From Dasypus novemcinctus (taxonomy: Eukaryota; Chordata; Mammalia; Cingulata; Dasypodidae): 64,000 nt of DNA. The position numbers and the translations under genes are program-made. A model generated the notes under the pieces. That model ran no database searches. It saw only the letters and a program-made list of their open reading frames with translations, and was not told the DNA's origin. The number at the start of each line of letters is the position of its first letter. Within the stretch, counting starts at the first letter, position 1. The stretch is from the NCBI RefSeq assembly GCF_030445035.2, contig NC_080673.1:196290216-196354215 (forward strand), in the 5' to 3' direction. This document shows, in pieces, positions 55,190 to 64,000 of the stretch.

Positions 55190-56460
55190 TAGTAGTAATA
55201 TTTTATTTATTTAATAATTTTAAAATTAAAGTTAATAGATCACAAGGAATGTTATATTAAAAAACATAAAAAAAACAAGAAACATAAGAGGTTCCCATAT
55301 AACCCACTCCCCACCCCCACCACATATTTGTAAATTGTATTTTTTTGAAGATACATACATCACACACAAAAATGTTACACTGAAAAATATAAGAGGTTCC
55401 TGTATACCCCCCATCTCCCCACCCCACTCCTCCCATACCAACAACCTCCTTCATCATTGCAAGACACTCATCGTACTCGGTGAACACATTTTGGGGTGCT
55501 GCTGCACTACACAGATAATAGTTTACCCTGTAGTTCATATTCTCCCCCAGTACATTCAGTGTATTATGGCAGGATATATAAGGTCCAGCATCTGACCCTG
55601 CAATATCATTAAGGACAACTCAAAATTCCACGAATTCCCCCACATCACATCTCTTCTGCTCTCTCCCTGCCCTCAGCAACTACTGTGGCCACTTTCTCTA
55701 CCTCGATGCTAAAATCTCTTCTATTACTTGTCACAATAGTTTTATAGTAGAATATCAGTAAGTCCACTCTAGTCCATATTTTATTCCTCCATTCTGTGGA
55801 CCCTGGGATGGCGATGTCCCCTCCACCTCTAGATCAAGAGGGGGCTTAGATTCCACATGAGTGATGGATGAAATTCCTAAGCTTACAGTTGTAGGCACTC
55901 TTGATTCCCTGGTGTAGTAGCTGACCATCTTCACCACCCTGCTAGCTGACCTGGGCAAGACCAATGAACCAGAGAGTAGGAGTTGCCACTCTGCTGAGGC
56001 TCAGGGCCCAGCTGGCACATGAGCAGTCCAGAGATTCAAGTCTCCTGAGTATGGACCATCCCTAGTGACAAACACAGGTTAAGTAAAAGTGACAGAAGAG
56101 GCATGTGTGGAAAAGTCACATCTGAGTCCAACTCTGTCACACTCAGGAGCACAAATTCCAAAGTAGGGTCCTCTGATATGGCACAGAGCTCCAAATCCAT
56201 CTGCCATGACTGTATACCCTGTGGATCTCCATAGCCTTCAGGAGAACCAGTACTTGGGGTTGTATCTACTTTGGCTTTTTCTGGGGTCCTGCTGAGGTGT
56301 GCATAAGCACGACACCTCTGATGACCTCCCGACTCTTTTTGGAAGACTCTTAACCATATTAACTTATTTGTCTTTTGCCATTTCCCCTTTTATTCAAGGT
56401 CAAAGAGCAGTTTTTAACACTTGATCGAACATGTAGGCTGAGATGTTTTGCTGGTCTGAG
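55190..56460 (-). mobile_element. Retroposon family B with duplicated 3' tail, minus strand
   Basis: T-run at 55180-55190, then the same duplicated tail as at 38535: 'gatcacaaggaatgttatat' with 'aagaggttcccatataaccc' (55238-55306), followed by 'catacatcacacacaaaaat' with 'aagaggttcctgtatacccc' (55354-55409). The body shows 'cattcagtgtattatggcag', 'accaatgaaccagagagtag' and 'gtctcctgagtatggaccat'. The far end contains 'gaacatgtaggctgagatg', resembling the 5' limit of the family A copy at 36380-36415. No clear duplication was found. Confidence 0.75.
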
Positions 56461-56587
56461 TTGCTATTGGATTTTGTATTTACTCTTTTACAATATTTAC
56501 CCTTGTTGACTATCTTCATTTCTTCACCCTTTTGTAAGTCACCCTCTTCTAATTTTTCTTTTAACCTGCAGAACTCTCTTTAGTAAT

Positions 56588-57023
56588 AATAACCTTTTAT
56601 TTTATTTACTTATTTATTTTAAAGATTTTTATTTATTTCTCTCCCCTTCCCCCCGTCCAGTTGTCTGCTTTCTGTGTCCATTCGCTGTGTGTTCTGTGAC
56701 CACTTATATTCTTGTCAGCAGCACCAGGAATCTGTGTCTTTTTGTTGTGTCATCTTGCTGTGTCAGCTCTCCGTGTGTGCAGCACCATTCCTGGGCAGGC
56801 TGCACTTTTTTTCATGCTGGGCAGTTCTCCTTATGGGGCACACACTCCTTGCGCATGGGGCCCCCCTACGCGGGGGACACCCTGTGTGGCACAGCACTTC
56901 TTGCGCACATCAGCACTGTGCATAGGCCAGCTCATCACATGGGTCAGGCAGCCCTGTGTTTGAACCCTGGACCTCCCATGTGGTAGGCGGATTCTGTATC
57001 CATTGAGCCAAATCTGCTTTCCA
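56588..57023 (-). mobile_element. DAS-SINE, minus strand, nested in L1
   Basis: An 11-bp direct repeat, tctttagtaat, lies at 56577-56587 and 57024-57034. Inside is a full-length antisense DAS with 'aaagatttttatttatttct', 'cctgggcaggctgcactttt', 'gcgcatggggcccccctacg' and the head 'gtgtttgaaccctggacc'. Confidence 0.88.
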
Positions 57024-57177
57024 TCTTTAGTAATTCTTGTAGGACAAGCCTTTCATTGATGAAGTTTCTCAGTTTCTTTTATCAGTGAATATTTTAAACT
57101 CTCCCTCATTTTTGAAGGACAGTTTTGCCAGATAACTGTTTCAGTACCTTAAATAAATCATACCACTGCTTTCTGAC

Positions 57178-57468
57178 CTACATGATTTCTGAAGAGAAAT
57201 CTACACTTAGTCTTACTGCAGATCCTTTGTATGTGATGAATTGCTTTTCTCTTGCTGCTTTCAGAATTCTCCCTTTAGCTTTGGTATTTGGCATTCTGAT
57301 TAGTATGTGTCTATTAGAACTTATTTTGTTTGGAGTATATTGCACTTCCTGGACATGTATATTTATATCTTTCATAAAATTTGGGAAATTTTCAGCCTTC
57401 ATTTCCTCACATTTTTTCTGTCCCTTTTCCCTTATATTCATTCTCCTTCTGGAACACCTATGACACAT
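57178..57468 (-). pseudogene. L1 ORF1 protein remnant
   Basis: A 96-codon minus-strand open frame resembles the C-terminal half of L1 ORF1p, the RNA-binding chaperone. Visible are AENFPNFMKDINIHVQEV, RMPNTKAKGRILKAAREKQ and SAVRLSVDFSSE, which align with the RRM and C-terminal domain of mammalian ORF1p (ENFPNL, AAREKG, RLT.DLS). The coiled-coil part is not recognisable. It lies on the same strand as, and upstream of, the ORF2 endonuclease remnant, as expected for one L1. Truncated and inactive. Confidence 0.85.
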
Positions 57469-57639
57469 TTGTGTACTTCATGCTGTCACTGAAATCTGTA
57501 AGAAATTACTCATTTTTTTCTATTCTTTTTTTTCTATCTGTTCTTCTGACTGTCTGGTTTGATTGTCCTGTCTCTAGTTGCTGATTCTTTCTTCTGCCTG
57601 TTTAAATCTGCTTTTGTGTGCCTCAGGTGTTCTGTTTGG

Positions 57640-57731
57640 TTTTGTTTTCTAGGTGCCAGGGCTGGGGATTGAATCTGGGATCTTATACGTGGAATGCCAG
57701 CACTCAACCACTGAGGTACACTGGCTCCCCT
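57640..57731 (-). mobile_element. Short tRNA-like SINE monomer (DAS-type), minus strand
   Basis: 'ggtgccagggctggggattg' followed by 'aatctgggatcttatacgtg' and 'ccagcactcaaccactgagg' is an antisense tRNA-like head with B-box and A-box order, like the second unit at 10610-10680. No body or clear tail follows. Confidence 0.65.
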
Positions 57732-58069
57732 TTACTGTATTTTTAATCTCTACTATTGTGCCTTTCATCTCCATAATTTCTGTTATGTTTCTTTTTTATA
57801 CTTACAAATTCATTATACTCAAACATTATCTTCATAATGTCCTTTTGCTCTTTATCCATTTTTTTCTTCACCTTGAATTGATTTAGAAGGTTTGTTTGAG
57901 CATCTGAGTCTCCTCTGAAGTTTTAATTTTTCCCCTGACTGAGTCATAGCTTTCTATTTCTTAGTGTGGCTTGTAACTATTTGCTGATGTCTAGGCTTTG
58001 CTTATCTTGATGAGTTAACTGAGTTAACTCTGAAGGTTGTTTCTCCCTCTTTTCTAGCATTTTATTGTT

Positions 58070-58341
58070 TTTTTTTTAAGAATTATTTTTATTTATTTAT
58101 CCACCCTTCCCCGGCCACCGCTTGCTTGCTGTCTGCTCTATGTGTCCATTCACTGAACATTCTTCTGTATCTGCTTGTCTCCCTTTGTTGTGTCCTCTTG
58201 CTGCACCAGCTTTCCATGGGTGTGGGCCATCAGCTCTCCATGGGCACGGGCGAGCTTGCCTTACAAGGAACCCTGGGAAGCGAACCCAGGACCTCCCATA
58301 TGGTAGATGGGAGCCCAATCCACCGAGCCACGTCCGCTTCC
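58070..58341 (-). mobile_element. DAS-SINE, minus strand, 16-bp duplication, nested in L1
   Basis: A perfect 16-bp direct repeat, ctagcattttattgtt, lies at 58054-58069 and 58342-58357. Inside: T-run, 'aagaattatttttatttatt', 'ctgtctgctctatgtgtcc', 'gggtgtgggccatcagctct', and the head 'gggaagcgaacccaggacc' with 'gatgggagcccaatccaccg'. Same short subfamily as 33549-33835. It looks young because its duplication is unmutated. Confidence 0.92.
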
Positions 58342-58939
58342 CTAGCATTTTATTGTTGATTGGCTTTGTGTTAAGGTTCTTCTTTGACACTTGATCCAAT
58401 TTATTCTATACTTTTGGAATAGCTTGTGTTGGTTCATATTTTCTCAGCTCTGATTCTTGCCTTGGATATGTGGTGCAATTTTGAAGACGGCAGTTTTTGT
58501 GCAATTATTTTGCCTTCAGGAAAAAGCTTCCTTTCTTTTTTCCTTCTCTAGGAATATCAATCTATTCCTTTTGTTTTTGTGCAGAATTTTCTTTCAAGAT
58601 TTGTTTAAATTCTCTCCCTTACTCAGTGCCCTGTTTTCCTTACAATTTTCAGTCCTGAGATCTGTTCTATCTTAAGGCAGTTCAGTTTAACCCCCCATCT
58701 TATTACTATAATTATTTTTTAATCTGTGAGGCTTTTCTTCCTCTGGTCCTCTGGTTTCTTCCCTGGTAGGGTATTCTGCTCCACAGAGCCAAATGGTGTC
58801 AATTCAGGAAGGTGGATCCTTCAGAAGAGTCTGTTTTGTGATTAGGTGGTCTGGCCAACTGAAATTGAAATGCATGAGGGCACAATAGTTCTTACCAGCC
58901 TTTCTATCACAGTCTCTCTCTTTTCCCCTATCCTGGGGT

Positions 58940-60430
58940 CCCTTTTTCTAAAAAAAATTATCTTTTGTAAAGATGCATAAATCACACAAAACCTTACAAT
59001 AAAGAATATAAGACATTCCCATATACCCCACACCCTCTACTCTTCCCACATCGACAACTTCTTTCATTAGTGTGGTGCATTCATTGCATTTAATGTAGTA
59101 CATTTTGGAGCATTGCTACACAGCATGGATTATAGTTTATGTTGCAGTTTACACTCTGTCCCAGTCCATTTAGTGGGTTATGGCAGGATGTATAATGTCC
59201 TGCATCTGTCCCTGAAATATCATTCAGGACAATGCCAAGTCCCCAAAATGCCCCAATATCACACCTCTTTTTCTGTCTCTCTGCCTTCAGCAACTCCCAT
59301 GGCTACTGTCTCCATATCAATGATAAAATTTCTTCCATTGCTAGAGTCACAATAATTCTATAGTAGAATATCAGTAAGTCCAGTCTAATCCATATTATAT
59401 TCCTCCATCCTGAGGACGCTGGGATGGTGATGCCCACTCCACCTCTAAATTGAGAGGGGACTTAGATATCACATGGCTGATAGATGGAATTCTCCTGCTT
59501 GCAGCTGTAGACTCTCTCAGTTCCCTGGTGTGGTGGTTAACCATCCTCACCTCCCTGTTAGTTGACCTGGGTAAGTCCAATGAGTTGGAGAGTAGGTGTT
59601 GCAACTCTGCTGAGGCTCAGGGCCCACCTGGCACATAGAAAGTCCAGAGATTCAAGTCTCCTGAGCATACATCAACCCCAAATACCAACCACAGGTTCAA
59701 TAAAAGTGACAGAAGAGGCATGTTGTAGAGAGGTCACATCTAAGTCCAATTCCATCACACTCAGGAGCACGAGTTCCCAAATAGGACCCACTGGCAAGGC
59801 ACTGAACTCTAGAGCCATCTATCATGACCATAGGTGTCTCCATAGCCCTCAGAAGCACCACTAACTGGAATTGTATCTACTTTGACTGTCTCTCAGATCC
59901 TGTTCAGATGTGTATAAGCATGACCCCTCTGATGACCTCCCAACTCATTTTGAGGCCTCTTAGCCATATAAACTAATTTGTCATTGCCATTTCCCTCTTT
60001 TATTCAAGGTCTTTTTGGAGTTGCATCACCAGCTGATGCTCAGCAATAATCTCTCGGCACCAAGTAGGCTCATCCACAGGAGTCATGTCTCATGCTGGGG
60101 GGAAAGTAATGTCGAGTTTGGATTAGAGAGTGGCCAGATTTGAGCAACATGGAGGTTCTCAGGAGGTAACTCTTAGTCACCTTGCATTTCTAGGCTTAGT
60201 TGAAATTTCAGTCACACAAGCTCATAAGCATAGTTATCAGTATCAAGGGCCCATCATTAACTGTCCTTCTCTGGTCTTTGCTCATGTACTTGGGGGATTT
60301 TTGCTGCTCCACTGGGGAGTGCAACAGAGTTTCCTGGAATAGGAACTCAGCAGTGTCTCAGTTGTCTTGTAATACTCTACCCTCTATGTCAATATCCAAC
60401 AAACATCTGAACATATCTTTTTTTTTCCCT
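58940..60430 (-). mobile_element. Retroposon family B, longest copy, minus strand
   Basis: Family B text begins near 58960 ('gtaaagatgcataaatcaca'), with 'caaaaccttacaataaagaa' and 'gacattcccatataccccac' and standard body landmarks through 59990. It extends further 5' than other copies: 'tgcatcaccagctgatgctc' (60024), 'caggagtcatgtctcatgct' (60077) and a tail end near 60430. A minus-strand frame at 59395-59604 has counterparts in the copy at 55755-55964 and, more distantly, in family A. No duplication was identified. Confidence 0.7.
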
Positions 60431-60435
60431 AAAAA

Positions 60436-60920
60436 AATTTTTTTTTATTAAATTGTCTTTTTTTTTTTAAAGATACATAGATCACAAAAGATGTTACATT
60501 AAAAAATATAAGAGGTTCCTGCATACCCTATATGCATGCCCTGGAGAACTCCCTCCCACCTATGTATCCCCTATCAATGACACCCCACATTAGTGCTCAT
60601 CCCTTGCCATAGTTGAATCCCTCTATGACCCAAAACTTCTTCCAAAATGAAGTCTAATATATTGCCAAATTCAATTAATAGGAAAATGAAATAGAAATGA
60701 TACATATAAAGATTAGAAATAGAATACATAATAATTTAGAAAAACTAAAATAAAGTAAAAAATAAATTTGTGGTATTAAAAAGATGAAAAAAAATTTTCT
60801 TGATGTTTTGCCTTTCATCACTGTAATAGGTGTTGCCTTGTATGTATAGTGGCAAGGTAATCTCTTCCACTTCTTCCTCAGTGGTTACAACCTTTAAAAA
60901 AAAATTTTTTTTTGTCTTCA
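60436..60920 (-). repeat. Retroposon 3' end variant, minus strand
   Basis: A T-run and 'aaagatacatagatcacaaa' with 'aagaggttcctgcataccct' again mark a family B-like 3' end. The sequence then diverges into unrelated text ('atgacccaaaacttcttcc', 'ttaataggaaaatgaaatag'). It may be a distinct subfamily. Confidence 0.5.
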
Positions 60921-61660
60921 AAAAAGTTTTAGGTTACAGTAAAGTTACATGTAGAAAATAGGGAACTCCCATATACCCATCATCAAACCCTTTTCCCCCT
61001 TCTCCAGCAATGATCTTTTTACATGTGGATGTTACATTTGGTGCAACTGATATACTGACATTGAAACTTAGCTACTAACCATGATTCCATTATGGTTTGC
61101 ATTATGGTTTACATTTCAGACTGTACACTTTTATAAATTTTTGGTTACATTATGGTTTACATTTTAGACTATACACCTTTATAAATTTTGGTAATATTTA
61201 ACATGGCCTGTATCCATCATTGCAGGATTGTGCAGAACACTTCCACTGTCCCCCAGTTACCCCCTCTTCCAACTATTCTCATCCTCTTTCCTGCACCCCT
61301 CATGCCCTTTTGTATGCAGCCCTCCTCAGCTGCTGGTTTTCTTACTGGTCCCTGTGCCTGGACTTGCTGTTGTGAGTCTTTCTATATGCTGTCTGTGGTG
61401 GGAGAACCCTGGCTCTGCTGCCTCTGTGTCACTCCCAAGCTACACATGACTGAGTAATGGAGCAGGTAATGGGAATTGACCTGTGGTCTTGGATGGACTT
61501 TTCCTTCCTGGTATTTTTCTTTTTCTTTGATTGAGCTTTTGTGGAATCCTTCTCTAGTCTCTACCATCCTCCATAGTTTTAAGCACGTGAGATTTGCCCT
61601 TTTATTTGTGGGGGGTGTCTTATGTCACCATGTTGAGTATGATCTATAGACTTCTGACAA
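60921..61660 (-). repeat. Distantly related retroposon 3' region, minus strand
   Basis: 'taggttacagtaaagttaca', 'gaactcccatatacccatca', 'catggcctgtatccatcatt' and 'cattgcaggattgtgcagaa' follow the same order as family B landmarks, but with strong divergence. I infer an older relative of the same lineage. Open frames here on both strands have no known domain. Confidence 0.45.
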
Positions 61661-61674
61661 GGGTGTTAAATCTG

Positions 61675-62650
61675 TTCATTGGGGAAAGAATAGTCTCTTT
61701 AACAAATCATGCTGGGATAACTGAATAGCCATTTAAAAAGAATGAAAGTGAACCCCTACCTCACACCATATACAAAAATCACCTCAAAATGAATGAGATA
61801 CCCAAATATAAGAACCAAAACTATAAAATTCCTGGAAGAAAACATAGTGAAGTAACTTCCAGACTTGACTTAGACAATGGCTAATTATACTTTATAAAGG
61901 ATAAACAACAACAACAAAACCATAGTTAAATGGGGCTTCATCAAAATTTCAAACTTTTAAAAATATATTCTGGATTTCAAATCTTTGCTGGCTATGTGGT
62001 TTCCAAATATTTTCTCCAATTGTGTAGGTTGTCATTTCACTTTCATGATAAAGTCCATTGAGGCACAAAAACTTTAAATACAATGTAATATTATTCAGTC
62101 ATATAAAAGGAATGAAGTTCTAATGTATGCTAAAACATGGATGAAATTTAGGACATCATTTTGAATGAAATAAGCCAGAGACAAAAGGACAAATATTATT
62201 TGATCTCCCTGATATGAAATAATTAGAATAAGCAAATTCATAGAGTTAGAAACCAGAATACAGGTTACCAGGGGCTAAGGTGGGGGTAGGAAGTAGAGAA
62301 TTAATGCTTAATTGTTACAGAGTTTCTGTTGGGTGATGGAAACATTCTGATAATCAATGGTGCTGATGGTACCACAACATTGTGAATATAATTAACTCCA
62401 CTGATTATATATTTGAATTTGGTTAAATAGGGATATTTCAGGTTGTATATATAGTACTAGAATAAACAAACAAAACAAAAACTCCATAGAACTTTACAAC
62501 ACAATGAATGTAAATTGTGGACTATAGTGAGAAGTATAGTTATAATAATACTGTTGCACTTGTGGGAAAGGTATATGGGAAATTTGTACTTTCTTCATGA
62601 TTTTTCTATACACTTACAACTTATCTAATAAAAGAAAATGAAATTTTAAA
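61675..62650 (+). mobile_element. L1 LINE 3' end, plus strand, with internal inverted segment
   Basis: 'acccctacctcacaccatat' (61753) and 'aataagccagagacaaaagg' (62169) are late ORF2 and 3' UTR in sense. 'gatggtaccacaacattgtg' (62365) and 'cttatctaataaaagaaaat' (62621) finish the 3' end. Between about 61962 and 62072 the text is antisense: 'gtggtttccaaatattttct' and 'gtaggttgtcatttcacttt'. This gives sense, antisense, sense order within one copy. Confidence 0.75.
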
Positions 62651-63440
62651 AAATTGAATGCAGTCTTAGGCTACATTAATATAAAATGATTCTCTCTGCT
62701 CCTCTGAGCTGCTAGATCACCATTGTGTCAGCTTCCCAGTGATGTGAAGCAACTGGGTAATCTTGATTTCAGTAGGTCCAATTGGGACCCAAGGTTCTAC
62801 AAACATAATAAATTCCCACATGACACTAATGCTGCTTATCCTTTGGATTTCAAGGGTTTGGGTCACGACTACAGTGTATTTTTTCCTCTCATGGGTGCCC
62901 CTCTTTGACATGATAACAGGGCACATTCAGATTGTGGTGAGGGAACTATTTCAATGTCATATGAAATATTAATAGCTGAATAAAGACAGTGTGTTTAAGA
63001 TGGCCAAGAGAAGGCCTCTGGAGGAATATGATGGTGGTCTTTGCACTGGTGGAAAGGCTCTGCTTTAGAAAAAAAGAGGAAAGGTTATACTTGTGAGTTC
63101 TGTAGAACCTACAGGACCCCACAGATCAGCAGGTTGGTAGAAGCTGTAGGAAGATCTCAGTCCAGTGTAAGAAAGGATTTTTTGCAAACAACTGTGTCCC
63201 AAATTTGAGAGGGATTGCTTTATGAGGCATTGTGTCAAGTTGCAGGATTGCAAACTCATATGCCTTCAGGGGTTCAGGTACGTAAATAAATGAATAAAAA
63301 GCTGGAGAGCATGCACTTTGTCTAAAGCCATTCCAATCCAATTTTTCGAGGGCATTTTTAGAGTAGTGAAATTGTTTGGTATGATACTGCAATGATGGGC
63401 ACCTGGCATCATACATTTGTCAAAGCCTATAATACTGTGC
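62651..63440. other. Intergenic sequence with a MER20-like fragment
   Basis: The stretch 62765-62850 ('tgatttcagtaggtccaatt', 'attcccacatgacactaatg') resembles a MER20 or MER5-type hAT miniature element. The rest is unrecognised; overlapping frames on both strands at 62717-63416 lack similarity to known proteins. Confidence 0.4.
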
Positions 63441-63680
63441 AGCACAAAGTGTAAATCATAATGTAAAGTATAGACTTTGGTTAATAGCAGTGCTTCATTA
63501 TTGGCTCATCAGTTGTAACAAATGTACCACACAAATGTAAGATGTTAATAATAGGCAAGACTATGTGTGTAGGTGTGTGTGTGTGGGGTGGGGTATGTAT
63601 GAGAATTCCCTATACATATGGTGTAATTTTTCTGTAAATCTAAAACTTCTTTAAAAATAAAGTTTACTATTACAAAAAAG
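63441..63680 (+). repeat. L1 3' UTR end, plus strand
   Basis: 'tcagttgtaacaaatgtacc', 'acacaaatgtaagatgttaa' and 'ttttctgtaaatctaaaact' are the terminal part of a mammalian L1 3' UTR, followed by a poly(A)-signal-like 'aaaataaagttt'. A (GT)n run lies at 63566-63583. Confidence 0.7.
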
Positions 63681-64000
63681 TTTTAGTAACCAAATGTTCT
63701 GCTAAATAAAGAGGGAGAAACTCTAAATACTATGCAAAGACAGCTTTATTCAATTAAATGAGTTTCAGGTTATATCAAATGATTAAAATAATTGAGTAAT
63801 CACAGTAGAAAATAATTAGAGATATAGGAAAGAATGAAAAATATACACACTCTCACCAAATTGGGGGAAAACACAACATCTAATCTTTTACGAGGCCAGG
63901 AAGTCCCTTTGGTGGCCAAACAGAGTCCCAATTGGAAAAATGGTCCCAGGCCAAGCGTCCTCTCCTGGGGGAGATTTCAACTGGCAGCCAAAAGAGGTCC
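63681..64000. other. Unrecognised sequence at the window edge
   Basis: Text such as 'ggaagtccctttggtggcca' could be the start of an LTR-type repeat cut by the window end. I see nothing firm. Confidence 0.3.

Larger units (their letters stand above)
53041..58935 (-). mobile_element. Long L1 LINE, minus strand, with ORF1 and ORF2 remnants, broken by four insertions
   Basis: From left to right the element runs backwards. Reverse-transcriptase-side ORF2 antisense comes first (53050-53900, e.g. 'tcaattttattgatcttttc'), then the ORF2 endonuclease (53928-54675), an intergenic part, ORF1 (57178-57468), and 5' sequence up to about 58935. Insertions: family B at about 55190-56460, DAS at 56588-57023, a SINE monomer at 57640-57731 and DAS at 58070-58341. 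With these removed the L1 text is roughly 3.4 kb, keeping the ORF1-then-ORF2 order. It lacks the 3' end. Confidence 0.8.

Overview
The window is a stretch of placental-mammal nuclear genome, almost certainly from an armadillo (Xenarthra, Dasypodidae). It is A+T-rich, has no bacterial-style gene packing, carries old mammalian repeats (MIR, L2, L1, Tigger and hAT DNA transposons), and is full of tRNA-derived SINEs with the sequence of the armadillo DAS-SINE family: a tRNA-like head, a body ending in aaataaataaat, and a GC-rich 'gcgcactccttgcgcgtgg' core in antisense copies. Species assignment rests on recognising that SINE family, not on a database search. One gene is recognised: the 3' half of RAB28, a farnesylated Rab-like small GTPase, on the + strand. 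Four coding exons are visible. Exon 27013-27116 holds the end of the G4 motif and the G5 SAK motif. Exon 32809-32886 encodes the last helix. Exons 43071-43165 and 44952-45044 are alternative C-terminal exons, each ending in its own CaaX box (CSVQ or CAVQ). Splice sites, reading phase and stop codons are all intact. The 5' exons (P-loop, switch regions, first part of NKxD) were looked for and not found, so they should lie upstream of this window. The 3' UTR and two candidate poly(A) signals follow at 45045-45900. Region by region: 1-27 kb is intron, with an interrupted Tigger element (3.8-5.1 kb), a young DAS SINE (5.8-6.2 kb), an L1 carrying a dimeric SINE (10.4-12.2 kb), an LTR-like segment (16.6-17.25 kb), an L2 3' end (18.4-20.4 kb) and a minus-strand L1 with two nested retroposons (20.6-24.7 kb). 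27-45.6 kb holds the RAB28 exons with more repeats in the introns, including a three-layer nest at 38.1-40.0 kb and a hAT element with its own target-site duplication split by a SINE at 43.9-44.6 kb. 45.6-64 kb is intergenic: an L1 on the + strand (50.1-53.0 kb), a minus-strand L1 with recognisable ORF1 and ORF2 remnants broken by four insertions (53.0-58.9 kb), and a final cluster of retroposon 3' ends. No second protein-coding gene, functional tRNA, CRISPR or other cellular system was found. The most notable non-gene signal is an abundant 5'-truncated retroposon family, called here family A and family B for this report only, with about ten copies, all on the minus strand and several with clear target-site duplications. 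It may be the 3' end of a xenarthran L1 lineage. Repeat boundaries given without a target-site duplication are approximate.
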